This document shows, one piece after another, positions 19,501-25,833 of a DNA stretch of 64,000 nucleotides (its first letter is position 1; each line of letters begins with the position of its first letter). This DNA comes from an uncultured Clostridia bacterium (GTDB taxonomy: Bacteria > Bacillota > Clostridia > Lachnospirales > CAG-274). Position numbers and translations under genes: made by a program. The notes beneath the pieces were generated by a model. That model was not told the origin of the DNA. It searched no databases and saw nothing but the letters and a program-made list of their open reading frames with translations. The stretch covers positions 62,001-126,000 of the forward strand of contig CANRHR010000005.1 in the NCBI GenBank assembly GCA_947630475.1. Direction: 5' to 3'.

Positions 19501-20085
19501 AAGCCTCAGAATAATAATGTGTCATCAAATGATACATCTGTTATATTTAAAGATGTTTTAAAATCCGCTTGGTATTATAATGCTGTTCAAAAGGCATATG
19601 AAAACAGTTGGTTTGTAGGCACATCTCAAACTGAGTTTTCACCAAATGCGCCGATGACAAGGGCGATGTTTGTAACTGTGCTGGGAAGATATGCAAATGC
19701 TTCGGTATCAAACAGCTCTGCCTTTGAAGATGTTGTTTCATCTGCTTATTATTCAGGATATGTTGCATGGGCAGCCGAAAACGGTATTGTAAGCGGAATA
19801 TCCGAAACAAAATTTGCGCCGGATATGGCGATTACAAGAGAGCAGCTTGCCGTTATTGTTTATAATTATCTTAATTCTAAGGGAATTTCATTGGGTTCTG
19901 AACAGGATAAAGCGGAGTTTGGCGATGATTCTTCAATAAGCTCATGGGCAAAGGACGCCGTTTACTGTATGCAGAGCGCAGGTATTATAAGCGGTATGCC
20001 TGATGGAACCTTCAAACCCAAGAACACTGCAACAAGAGCCGAAGTAGCAGCTATTATGATGCAGCTTGACAATATGCTTAAATAA
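13543..20085 (+). CDS. Giant SLH-anchored M60-family metallopeptidase (mucinase-like surface protein)
   Basis: A 2180-residue exported surface protease. In order: signal peptide (cleavage near FNAFAQE); dockerin-like EF-hand pair (VGDVNADGSVDENDAEDM and FDLNNDNAVDIADLAYV, about residues 145-190); fibronectin III-like domains (about 415-590); discoidin-like segments; and an M60 catalytic domain with HEIGH at 1111-1115 (two zinc His and the catalytic Glu) in GWGIGHEIGHVINS. These are followed by further carbohydrate-binding-like modules, a Ser/Glu-rich stretch rich in TSE repeats (about 1685-1760), a cohesin-like beta domain, a Gly/Ser linker, and three SLH domains at the end. M60 enzymes cleave mucin-type O-glycoproteins; the target here is inferred. 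The start is ATG 13543 behind AAAAGGAG; an ATG at 13525 lies upstream of that site. Confidence 0.88.
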   Translation: MKKKSTLTATKRVCSVALAAAFAASSFNAFAQEPDNSQASSLEIDINLDFPAPNKIFHVALESLQSSSENYQYDITSNSNGTAACATFDSIPAGKYKMTVSSESYAEYTQDITILKGLTTKVELNNSKKKNEYISGSQKHAVMSVGDVNADGSVDENDAEDMINAIESSNKEGFDLNNDNAVDIADLAYVTLNYGSNVTANELHIISSENINADIGSSTSVVSGSLEDLTQNIDKFVQFSNSGNQEISEQNPIELSININQPQDSPQTINGVLIKPPAGSVNLIESGNIEIEDENGELYSFYMGDEPSAPAVASLKPYDISFASAGEDGFMLAQTAQAPRISSQKAKIQSDGTVVIDIGTQIAIKKITIKVTGASTKLVDIAKVEFLNNMEDHISDPDYSIPQNIVLNQLSAGEDPSFEVNWDSQVNVTGYEVSVSSNGKEEIFPTNTNSITITSLGGKLSTYVPYTVRVRSTNGSWKSPYSQSSVITLTADSAPPAPEYVVGEGRAEAIKVSWRDMRDTQHYSLFYREKGTENYNEIENITETSYVIPNLKPNVTYEFYVIGYNEHGASPASQLNQAVTKAAESVVMPKYKLINTSNGASKLTAHIKNVENPSAAEVTGENIAVVDDDQSSYTSVSDWDTGVVYTNFANPIVTLDQKYTIDTIRFSPSASQPYGYTGAKIRYLNDSGAWEAAECRLSQKQDKNGNIYYTAVANSPITSDTFQLCIRTFNSRMITIAEMNFYYYDDLEDKINGLYEDTMHLKLKPEVSRQDIDSLYAQLDVADTVSGELHPDYDSLKKELDYAVELLNTSALADIVNVDTSVTPNADGHNDFAMSLSNYQPLGVVAKAGDEIIVYVGSPSEAEGTKTNLSLIATQNHGEAASWQADMGQLVVGRNVLTVPNIKTSAESENGGSLYVAWSGNKNAREYSVRVSGGESIPVLNVAGISGEQRSAAIEKYVAELETYVQGIEQKHNQNHADVQYRDDCIDNYTEIVMDNMMYSVPAIQVIKGLNGGGAQQLEKAIAAMEQQVDLFYQHKGYSKNVDEQSKNRYPVQRLNIRYHTMFTGAFMYAGGKHIGIEYSSVPELFSITPITADEMGRKIDGNYTGWGIGHEIGHVINSRSYTRAEVTNNYFAMLATQAQRIDYDKVYKAVTKGSIGANVDVFTRLAMYWQLHMFYDNYYDFKTFDNNADQLENLFFARVDSYARDPLSAPKPGGIELKLDGGSDDNFIRLACAGAQKNLLAYFEAWGLSANDETKSYASQFEEEEKKIQYMNNDARQYRLDGGSAADSASVSASIVTAHENNIVKTNEIEISLSNSGGNAMLGYEIIRNGEPVAFVPADKSSYIDTITTGNNMVYEYSIVGYDKLLNKTQSVDIDPVKVMHDGSIGRDKWSIETNMLSDDDTVIKADGESGYCEDTKISAIEKVIKNEGSYSGKTEQGNAEVIIDLGGKEQITALKYDGVASGYTIYVSEDKENWTEVKKGSFTGSEETVYFNQPDREGYMYIFSADYVKIAFDTDAVSLNNINILGPTSDNVELLDEGIGILENEFIYDNSTNVPMSIPAGSVVFTGIYKGNPAYNAVLLYDENGNIINGEQIILAENPNGGELGNVSEGTWIYWIKPDDIPSELPKKIKAQLYRVDDPIQMTGERLVSNTLTLDVPAVLGKLNIAGSAQAISELDKEAVLETASEQTSENLSEDISEETSEQTSEMQSDEQSSSEQTDEKEQNENSYEQSAETEASEEAEQSSDENEEVNSDADGEILDEIEQEKFEASYTVPISGEPVHAVSVSGGSLTKGFVFTEDIDDESRALMQLSLDEDPLLKTIAFQSSFKVSDPKVTDVSVDWSDTLNHRAVLKQCRYDKEKGMVYIYVVAEEDLLDDGIATLGEIHINTEDDISGASLTLNPDSTITLYDDYSKKLQSGLSGSVSFKVSGNNNQSGSGSGNSGGSGSSSNSGSSGGSGSSSKSSGKSASIGTAQQSETSDTASESKPQNNNVSSNDTSVIFKDVLKSAWYYNAVQKAYENSWFVGTSQTEFSPNAPMTRAMFVTVLGRYANASVSNSSAFEDVVSSAYYSGYVAWAAENGIVSGISETKFAPDMAITREQLAVIVYNYLNSKGISLGSEQDKAEFGDDSSISSWAKDAVYCMQSAGIISGMPDGTFKPKNTATRAEVAAIMMQLDNMLK

Positions 20086-20137
20086 TAATATTTGGCTTTT
20101 TTGAGTTGTAAATTTAGGCTCTATGACAGTATTAAGC

Positions 20138-20162
20138 AAGTCCCGTCTTTAAGACGGGACTT
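20138..20162 (+). terminator. Terminator hairpin after the M60 gene (left duplicate)
   Basis: CCCGTCTT-TAAGACGGG hairpin 50-80 bases after the M60 stop. The same 21 bases recur at 20351-20371 on the other side of element copy B. Confidence 0.7.
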
Positions 20163-20350
20163 CAGACTGTCAAAAACCCTACTTTGAACAAGTAACTTAA
20201 AGCGTCGCAGACTTATAATCCGCAGGCGGAATTCACTTCCGCTGAGGAAAACAGCGAGTTTCAAGGGATTTTTAATCCCGATGGAATGAGCTGTTTATAT
20301 CTGTTTTCTCTCGAAAAAGTCCCGCAGGGACTTTTTCGACACTCAAAAGC
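20163..20350 (+). mobile_element. Family 1 structured element, copy B (full length, 188 bp)
   Basis: Starts CAGACTGTCAAAAACCC and ends TTTTTCGACACTCAAAAGC, so the two ends form an imperfect ~13-bp inverted repeat (GACTGTCAAAAA against GAGTGTCGAAAAA). The internal stems GCGGAA/TTCCGC, AAACAGC/GCTGTTT, GGGATT/AATCCC and CGAAAAAGTCCC/GGGACTTTTTCG are each paired. It has no ORF. It is flanked by identical 21-bp copies of the host terminator hairpin. Confidence 0.8.
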
Positions 20351-20371
20351 CCCGTCTTTAAGACGGGACTT
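20351..20371 (+). repeat. Duplicated terminator hairpin (right flank of copy B)
   Basis: Identical to 20142-20162 over 21 bases, and 24 of 25 if three upstream bases are included. It is interpreted as a target-site duplication made on insertion of copy B. Confidence 0.75.
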
Positions 20372-20450
20372 GCTTTTCTGTCGACATAAGCTCGGTATGC
20401 TGAGGCAGGATTGAGTATGCAGAGTAAGCGGAAATATAACTGATATTTCT
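20372..20450 (+). repeat. Dispersed repeat family 2, copy c
   Basis: Diverged copy: TGTCGACATAAGCTCGG, then GAGTATGCAGAGTAAGCGGA. It directly adjoins the right duplicate of copy B, so the two repeat families sit back to back in the leader of the ABC exporter genes. Confidence 0.4.
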
Positions 20451-20481
20451 TAAGTATATTTTGTAAATACGGAGGAACAAA

Positions 20482-22221
20482 ATGTATAAATTTTTAAAGA
20501 AATTTTGGCTCTTTGGGCTTATTGCGCCGTTATTTATGCTTGGAGAAGTCAGCATGGATCTTATCCAGCCGCGTATGATGAGAATAATTATAGATGATGG
20601 CGTTTTGGGATTAAATAACTCAAATGTGGGAGATCTTAGCCTTATTATAGAAATGGGCATTAAAATGATAGGCATTGTAGCGCTGGGAGGAATTTCCGGT
20701 GTGCTCTCCGGAGTTTTTGCCAATATTTTCAGCCAAAATTGGGGAAATGAAATAAGAAAGGCGTGCTTTAAAAATGTTATGAATTTCTCTTTTGAGCAGA
20801 CGGACAGATTCTCTACAGGCTCTCTTATAACAAGGATAACAAATGACGTTACTCAGATACAGAATTTGGCGGCTCAATGTGTAAGAGGATTTGTAAGGAC
20901 ATCACTTTTATTTTTTGGCGGAATTTATTGCGTTTCGTCTTTAAATTTAAAATTTGGTGTTGTTTTAGCCTGCGTTCTTCCGTTTGTTATATTTTCGGTA
21001 ATGTTTTTCATTTTAAAAGCAGCTCCGTTTTTTGATATTTTACAGGCTAAACTTGACAGGCTGAATAATGTTTTAAGAGAAAATGTATCCGGCGCAAGGG
21101 TTGTTAAGGCATATGTAAAGGAGGATTATGAGCTTAAGCGTTTTGAAAAAGCAAATAATGAGCTTGTTGATACTCAGCTTAGAGTTTTAAAGTTTTTTTC
21201 TTATATGTCGCCCATATCAAATATGTTGTTTAATATAGCAACAGTGGTTATAATAAAGCTTGGCGCAATTGATGTTCAAAACGCAGCCGCAACGCCGGGC
21301 AGCATTATGGCAGCGGTTACATATATATCACAAATTATGCATTCGGTTATGATGCTTTCAAATATTTTCCAAACAGTTTCAAGAGGAAAAGCCTCCGGAA
21401 AAAGACTTAACGAAATATTAAATACTCAGCCTATTATTAAAGATGGAGATTTTGATGGCAATACCGAAATAAAAGGAAAAATAGAGTTTAAGAGTGTATC
21501 TTTTTCATATCCTCAGGGCAATGGCGAGCTTGTGCTTGATGATATAAGCTTTAGCGTAAATCCCGGCGAAACCTTTGGAATACTTGGCTCTACAGGGAGC
21601 GGAAAGACAAGCCTTATAAGCCTTATACCGAGGTTTTATGATACATCAAGCGGAAGTGTTTACGTTGACGGCATAGATGTAAAAAATTATAAGCTTAATG
21701 CCTTAAGAAGCAAAATAGCCGTTGCGCTTCAAAGAAGCGAGCTTTTCAGCGTTAGCATAAAAGAAAATATAAAGTGGGGCAGCGCCTTTGCCGATGATGA
21801 AGAAATAGAAAGCTCAGCCAAAACAGCTCAGGCGTATGAATTTATAACGGCAAAAGCCGAGGGCTTTGAAACAATGGTTGGTGAAAAGGGTATGAGCCTT
21901 TCGGGAGGGCAGAAACAGAGAGTGGCTATAGCCAGAGCATTGATTAAAAATGCCGAAATACTTATTTTTGATGATTCTACAAGCGCCCTTGATCTTAAAA
22001 CCGAGGCAAAGCTTTATAAAGCATTAAAGGAAAATTATGAATCCGTAACAAAGATTATAATTGCACAGCGCATAGCCTCAGTTAAGGATGCCGACAGAAT
22101 TGCCGTTATAGATAATGGAAAGCTTTCCGCCTGCGCAGATCATAAAACGCTTTTGGCGGAAAATGAAATATACCGTGATATTTATGAATCTCAGCTTAAA
22201 GGCGAAGCAAAATTAGGCTGA
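20482..22221 (+). CDS. ABC exporter half-transporter, degenerate-site subunit
   Basis: A 579-residue fused membrane and nucleotide-binding protein of the multidrug/lipid exporter type (ABC_membrane then ABC_tran). About six membrane segments lie in residues 10-300. The nucleotide-binding domain has Walker A GSTGSGKTS, signature LSGGQKQR and Walker B LIFDDSTSALD. An Asp replaces the catalytic Glu after Walker B, the classic mark of the non-hydrolysing site in heterodimeric exporters such as BmrC/BmrD or LmrC/LmrD. Its partner starts 18 bases downstream and has the canonical Glu, supporting a heterodimer. Substrate unknown. The start ATG follows GGAGGA. Confidence 0.9.
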   Translation: MYKFLKKFWLFGLIAPLFMLGEVSMDLIQPRMMRIIIDDGVLGLNNSNVGDLSLIIEMGIKMIGIVALGGISGVLSGVFANIFSQNWGNEIRKACFKNVMNFSFEQTDRFSTGSLITRITNDVTQIQNLAAQCVRGFVRTSLLFFGGIYCVSSLNLKFGVVLACVLPFVIFSVMFFILKAAPFFDILQAKLDRLNNVLRENVSGARVVKAYVKEDYELKRFEKANNELVDTQLRVLKFFSYMSPISNMLFNIATVVIIKLGAIDVQNAAATPGSIMAAVTYISQIMHSVMMLSNIFQTVSRGKASGKRLNEILNTQPIIKDGDFDGNTEIKGKIEFKSVSFSYPQGNGELVLDDISFSVNPGETFGILGSTGSGKTSLISLIPRFYDTSSGSVYVDGIDVKNYKLNALRSKIAVALQRSELFSVSIKENIKWGSAFADDEEIESSAKTAQAYEFITAKAEGFETMVGEKGMSLSGGQKQRVAIARALIKNAEILIFDDSTSALDLKTEAKLYKALKENYESVTKIIIAQRIASVKDADRIAVIDNGKLSACADHKTLLAENEIYRDIYESQLKGEAKLG

Positions 22222-22239
22222 AAAGGAGTTGTTTAAGCT

Positions 22240-24054
22240 ATGGATAAGCAAAACAAAGCTCAAATTAATATGAGAATACCCGGCATGAGAAGACCAAGAA
22301 GCTTTGGCATGGTTGAAAAGCCTAAAGACGGCAAAAAAAGTATGCTTAAGCTAATGAGTTATTTTTCATGTGAAAAAAAGCTTATAATATATATTGTGCT
22401 TGTTGTTTCGCTGTACGTTGTATGTACTGTAACTGCGCCGTGGCTGCAAAGCAGAGCTATAGACATTATATCGGAAAAAAAATATTCAGCCGTATCGCCT
22501 ATACTTATTGTTATGCTTGTTTTTTACGCTTTAAGCAGTCTTTCCAGACTTTTTCAAGATCTTTTGGGCGCTGTTTTGAGCCAAAAAACAGTTAAAAGAA
22601 TACGTGAAGATCTGTTTAAAAAAATAGTAAGACTTCCGATTAAATATATAGATAACCATACTCACGGTGACATTATGAGCCGTATGACAAATGATGTTGA
22701 AAATATATCCAATATGATTTCTCAGTCATTAAGCTCGCTTATATCAGGAATATTTACTGTTTTGCTTACAGTTATTATGATGCTTAAGCTTTGTTTTAGG
22801 CTTGCTGTTTTATCATGTTCTACGGTTATATTAACATTGATAGTCACAAAGTATCTGTCAAAAATAATGAGAAAATTTTTCCTTAAAAGGCAGATACTCT
22901 TAGGAAGCCTTAACGGAATTGTTGAAGAAAAGGTTACAGCTTACAAAACTGTTGCCGCCTACAGCAGACATGAAGAGGTTGTAAGAGAATTTGAAAAAAA
23001 TTCTGATGAGCTTACAAAAATAGGAATAACAGCCGAAATTCTTGGCGGCTCTATGGGTCCTATTATGAATTTTATAAACAATATAGGTTTTGTTATTATT
23101 GCCGCTTTTGGCGGATATTTTGCTATAAAGGGCATAACCTCAATAGGAATTGTTTCTGCATTTATTATTTATGCAAAGCAGTTTGGCAGACCTATTAATG
23201 AAATTGCCAATATTTACGGGCAGATTCAAACGGCTGTTGCCGGTGCGGAAAGGATATTTGATATTATTGAACAGCAGAGCGAAGACAGAGGCGGAAGCCT
23301 TAATATGGATAATGCCAAAGGTATTGTAAATTTTAAAAATGTAAATTTTTCATATAAAGAAGGGCGTCAGGTGCTTTTTGATTTTAATCTTGATATTTGC
23401 GCAGGGCAAAAGGTGGCTCTTGTTGGGGCAACCGGCAGCGGCAAAACAACGGTTGTTAATCTTCTTATGAGGTTTTACGATATAGACAGTGGCGAAATAC
23501 TGATAGACGGTATTAATATTAAAGATATGAATATTGATGAGCTTAGAAAAAATATCGCTGTTGTTTTGCAGGATACCGTTTTATTTTCAGATACAATAAA
23601 AAATAATCTTAAATATTCAAACCCAAATGCCGATGATGAAGCCATGCTTAAAGCATCAAGGGCAAGCAACTGCTATAATATGATAAGGCATATGCCTGAT
23701 AAATTCGATACTGTTTTAACTCAAGAGGGGCAAAATCTTTCGCAGGGGCAAAGGCAGCTTTTATCTATAGCAAGGGCTTTTCTTGCAGAGCCGAAAATAC
23801 TTATTCTTGATGAAGCAACATCAAGCGTTGATACAAGAACAGAAAAATATATACAAGATGCTATGGTTAATTTGATGAAAGAAAGGACAAGTCTTATAAT
23901 TGCTCATAGGCTGTCTACAATACAAGATGCAGATATTATTGTTGTTCTTGATAACGGAAGAATTATTGAAACAGGAAATCATGATCAGCTTATTGAGAAA
24001 AAAGGCAAATATTACGAGCTTTATATGACCCAGTTTGAAGGAAATGTTATATAA
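22240..24054 (+). CDS. ABC exporter half-transporter, catalytic-site subunit
   Basis: A 604-residue partner of the upstream exporter subunit. A ~45-residue basic, cytoplasmic N-terminal extension (RIPGMRRPRSFGM) precedes the six-helix membrane domain. The nucleotide-binding domain has Walker A GATGSGKTT, signature LSQGQRQLL and Walker B ILILDEATSSVD with the catalytic Glu present, then the switch His in IIAHRLST. The shift of degenerate and canonical residues between the two subunits predicts one consensus and one degenerate ATP site. The genes are 18 bases apart with an AAAAGGAG site and are surely co-transcribed. Drug, lipid or peptide export are all possible. Confidence 0.9.
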   Translation: MDKQNKAQINMRIPGMRRPRSFGMVEKPKDGKKSMLKLMSYFSCEKKLIIYIVLVVSLYVVCTVTAPWLQSRAIDIISEKKYSAVSPILIVMLVFYALSSLSRLFQDLLGAVLSQKTVKRIREDLFKKIVRLPIKYIDNHTHGDIMSRMTNDVENISNMISQSLSSLISGIFTVLLTVIMMLKLCFRLAVLSCSTVILTLIVTKYLSKIMRKFFLKRQILLGSLNGIVEEKVTAYKTVAAYSRHEEVVREFEKNSDELTKIGITAEILGGSMGPIMNFINNIGFVIIAAFGGYFAIKGITSIGIVSAFIIYAKQFGRPINEIANIYGQIQTAVAGAERIFDIIEQQSEDRGGSLNMDNAKGIVNFKNVNFSYKEGRQVLFDFNLDICAGQKVALVGATGSGKTTVVNLLMRFYDIDSGEILIDGINIKDMNIDELRKNIAVVLQDTVLFSDTIKNNLKYSNPNADDEAMLKASRASNCYNMIRHMPDKFDTVLTQEGQNLSQGQRQLLSIARAFLAEPKILILDEATSSVDTRTEKYIQDAMVNLMKERTSLIIAHRLSTIQDADIIVVLDNGRIIETGNHDQLIEKKGKYYELYMTQFEGNVI

Positions 24055-24081
24055 TCGATATAAAAAATAATCCGCCGCAAA

Positions 24082-24891
24082 TTATTGTTTTCGGAGGATT
24101 ATTTCATTTAAAAATGTTTTTTCATCTACAGTGGTTATATAATTTTTTTTGTCATAGAGCATAATTTTTAAGCTGTAATCAAAACTTAATCTGTTTAGAA
24201 TATTTTTTAATTCGCCGTTAATATCGGCTTTGACTGTTTTGTATTTCAGCTTTTTATTGTCCGCTTTTTTACCCGTTATTATTTTATAAAATTCAAATGC
24301 CAGTTTGCTTCTTTCTTTTTTATTTATTTTGATGAGATAAAATGCCACACACAAAACGCTTATATTATATGGAAACAATATTAGTTGAATAAAGCCTAAA
24401 ATAAATAAAATAAAATTTGAAACAATGCTTATATTAAAAACAACTTTGTTTGCGTTTAAAATTCCTACAGCCCTTGATAAAACAGCCTTTAATAATCTCC
24501 CTCCGTCCAACGGATAGACGGGAAGAAGATTAAAAATGCAAAGGGCTAAATTTATATTGGCAATAAAGCTCAACAGTTTATTGCCTGTAAAGCTGAACGC
24601 TAAAAAGACAATAAAATTAAAAAGCGGCCCCGAAATAATAATAACAATTTTTTTTATCCAGCTTGTTTCTTCAAAGCCTGTTAATGATGCTGTTTGACCG
24701 ATAGGCGAAATGACTATATTTTCACATTTTAAGCCGAAGAGAATAGCCGGCAGAATGTGAGCAAGCTCATGCAAAAGCACCGATAAAAATAAAATTATAA
24801 ATAAAATATGTAGCCTTAGTATTGCCATAATTGCAGTTAAAATAAAAAAAGAAGCTTTAAAGTTAAGTTTTATGTTAAAAAAATGATTCAA
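24082..24891 (-). CDS. SpoIVFB-like M50 intramembrane metalloprotease
   Basis: A 269-residue site-2-protease-type membrane peptidase. HELAH (His41, Glu42, His45) lies in an N-terminal membrane helix, and YPLDGG supplies the third zinc ligand Asp129. The short form, with a C-terminal ~100-residue cytoplasmic CBS-like tail, matches SpoIVFB, which cleaves pro-sigma-K in the mother cell during sporulation. The gene directly upstream encodes a membrane-anchored M23 protein in the position SpoIVFA occupies in Bacillus, supporting the assignment. The ATG is preceded by AAAAGGTGG. Confidence 0.85.
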   Translation of the reverse strand: MNHFFNIKLNFKASFFILTAIMAILRLHILFIILFLSVLLHELAHILPAILFGLKCENIVISPIGQTASLTGFEETSWIKKIVIIISGPLFNFIVFLAFSFTGNKLLSFIANINLALCIFNLLPVYPLDGGRLLKAVLSRAVGILNANKVVFNISIVSNFILFILGFIQLILFPYNISVLCVAFYLIKINKKERSKLAFEFYKIITGKKADNKKLKYKTVKADINGELKNILNRLSFDYSLKIMLYDKKNYITTVDEKTFLNEIILRKQ

Positions 24892-24915
24892 GGCTTTTCC
24901 ACCTTTTAATTTTTA

Positions 24916-25724
24916 TTAGAAGCTTGAAAAATCTCTTGGATTAAGTATTTCATCGTTAAGCATAATCGTATAATGCAGATGAGGACCTGTTGTAAGCCCT
25001 GTATTGCCGGATTTTGCCGCAAGCTCTCCTTTTTTAAGCTTGTCGCCTGCTTTTGCATAAGCCTTGCTTAAATGAGCATACATAATAACATATCCGTCAT
25101 AGGTTTTATATTTTAAAAAATTTCCATAGCCGCTGTTTGTGCCTACGTCTGTTACGGTTCCATCTCTTACGCAAAGCACATCCGTTCCTATTGGTGCGCC
25201 TATGTCAAGCCCATTATGAAATTCTTTTTTTCCGGTTACAGGATTAATCCTCTCTTCACATTCGGAAGTGACTGTACCTTTGATAGGGTTTATCCAATCA
25301 TCGCTTATAAAAAGCTTTTCCTCATCTGACAGCTCTACTTTTTTTGGTTTTGATAATATTCCTCCTTTGAATTCATTTCGTCTATGTAATCGCTTTCTAT
25401 TTCTATATTATTGCCTATACCAAGCTCTGTTAAACCTTTATCCTTTGCGTTTTTAATGTCTTTTCCCAATTCTTTCAGGTCATCAAATGATATATTTTTG
25501 CTTAGAGCCTGATTAAGATCTGATTTCAACTGCACGGCTTTTTCGCTGTTTGAAGAAATAGCAGCAGTCCCTATACCTCCTATTAAAATACAAAGCACAA
25601 TTCTTATTATCACAGCTTTGTAAAAGGGAGGTTCTTTTTCTTCTCTTACTCTTTTTCTTCTGTGTTCCGGCGAATTATACCTTCGTTGCCTTATTCCTCT
25701 GGAATCGATATTGTATTTTTCCAT
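24916..25724 (-). CDS. SpoIVFA-like membrane-anchored M23 (LytM) protein, encoded in two frames joined by a -1 shift
   Basis: The first frame (25724 to stop at 25335) gives an Arg-rich cytoplasmic head, a membrane segment (AVIIRIVLCILIGGIGTAAI) and a helical stalk. The LytM domain lies in the -1 frame, open from about 25347 to 24916, with HNGLDIG, YAHLSKAY and GPHLHYT giving all expected zinc ligands. The frames overlap at A AAA AAG (25344-25338), the heptamer used by E. coli dnaX, immediately before the first-frame TAG. AAAGGAGGA sits 15 bases upstream, with no ATG, GTG or TTG behind it to start the second frame. A joined product is about 268 residues. Either programmed frameshifting or a homopolymer mutation or sequencing error explains this. 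It is followed by the SpoIVFB-like protease gene. Confidence 0.75.
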
Positions 25725-25792
25725 TAAGCCACCGCCTTTATTTTTTTTTATTAATTATATATATGAACAAATATGGCTTAATAGACCAAAAA

Positions 25793-25820
25793 AGGGAGTG
25801 CGGCTTATGCGGCACTCCCT
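25793..25820 (-). terminator. Terminator of the chemoreceptor operon
   Basis: AGGGAGTGC...GCACTCCCT hairpin 14 bases after the chemoreceptor stop on the minus strand, followed by TTTTTT in that direction. Confidence 0.8.
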
Positions 25821-25833
25821 AAAACAGATAATT

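Noticed and set aside
19547..19810. Minus-strand frame inside the SLH region
   Set aside because: Antisense to three well-formed SLH domains.
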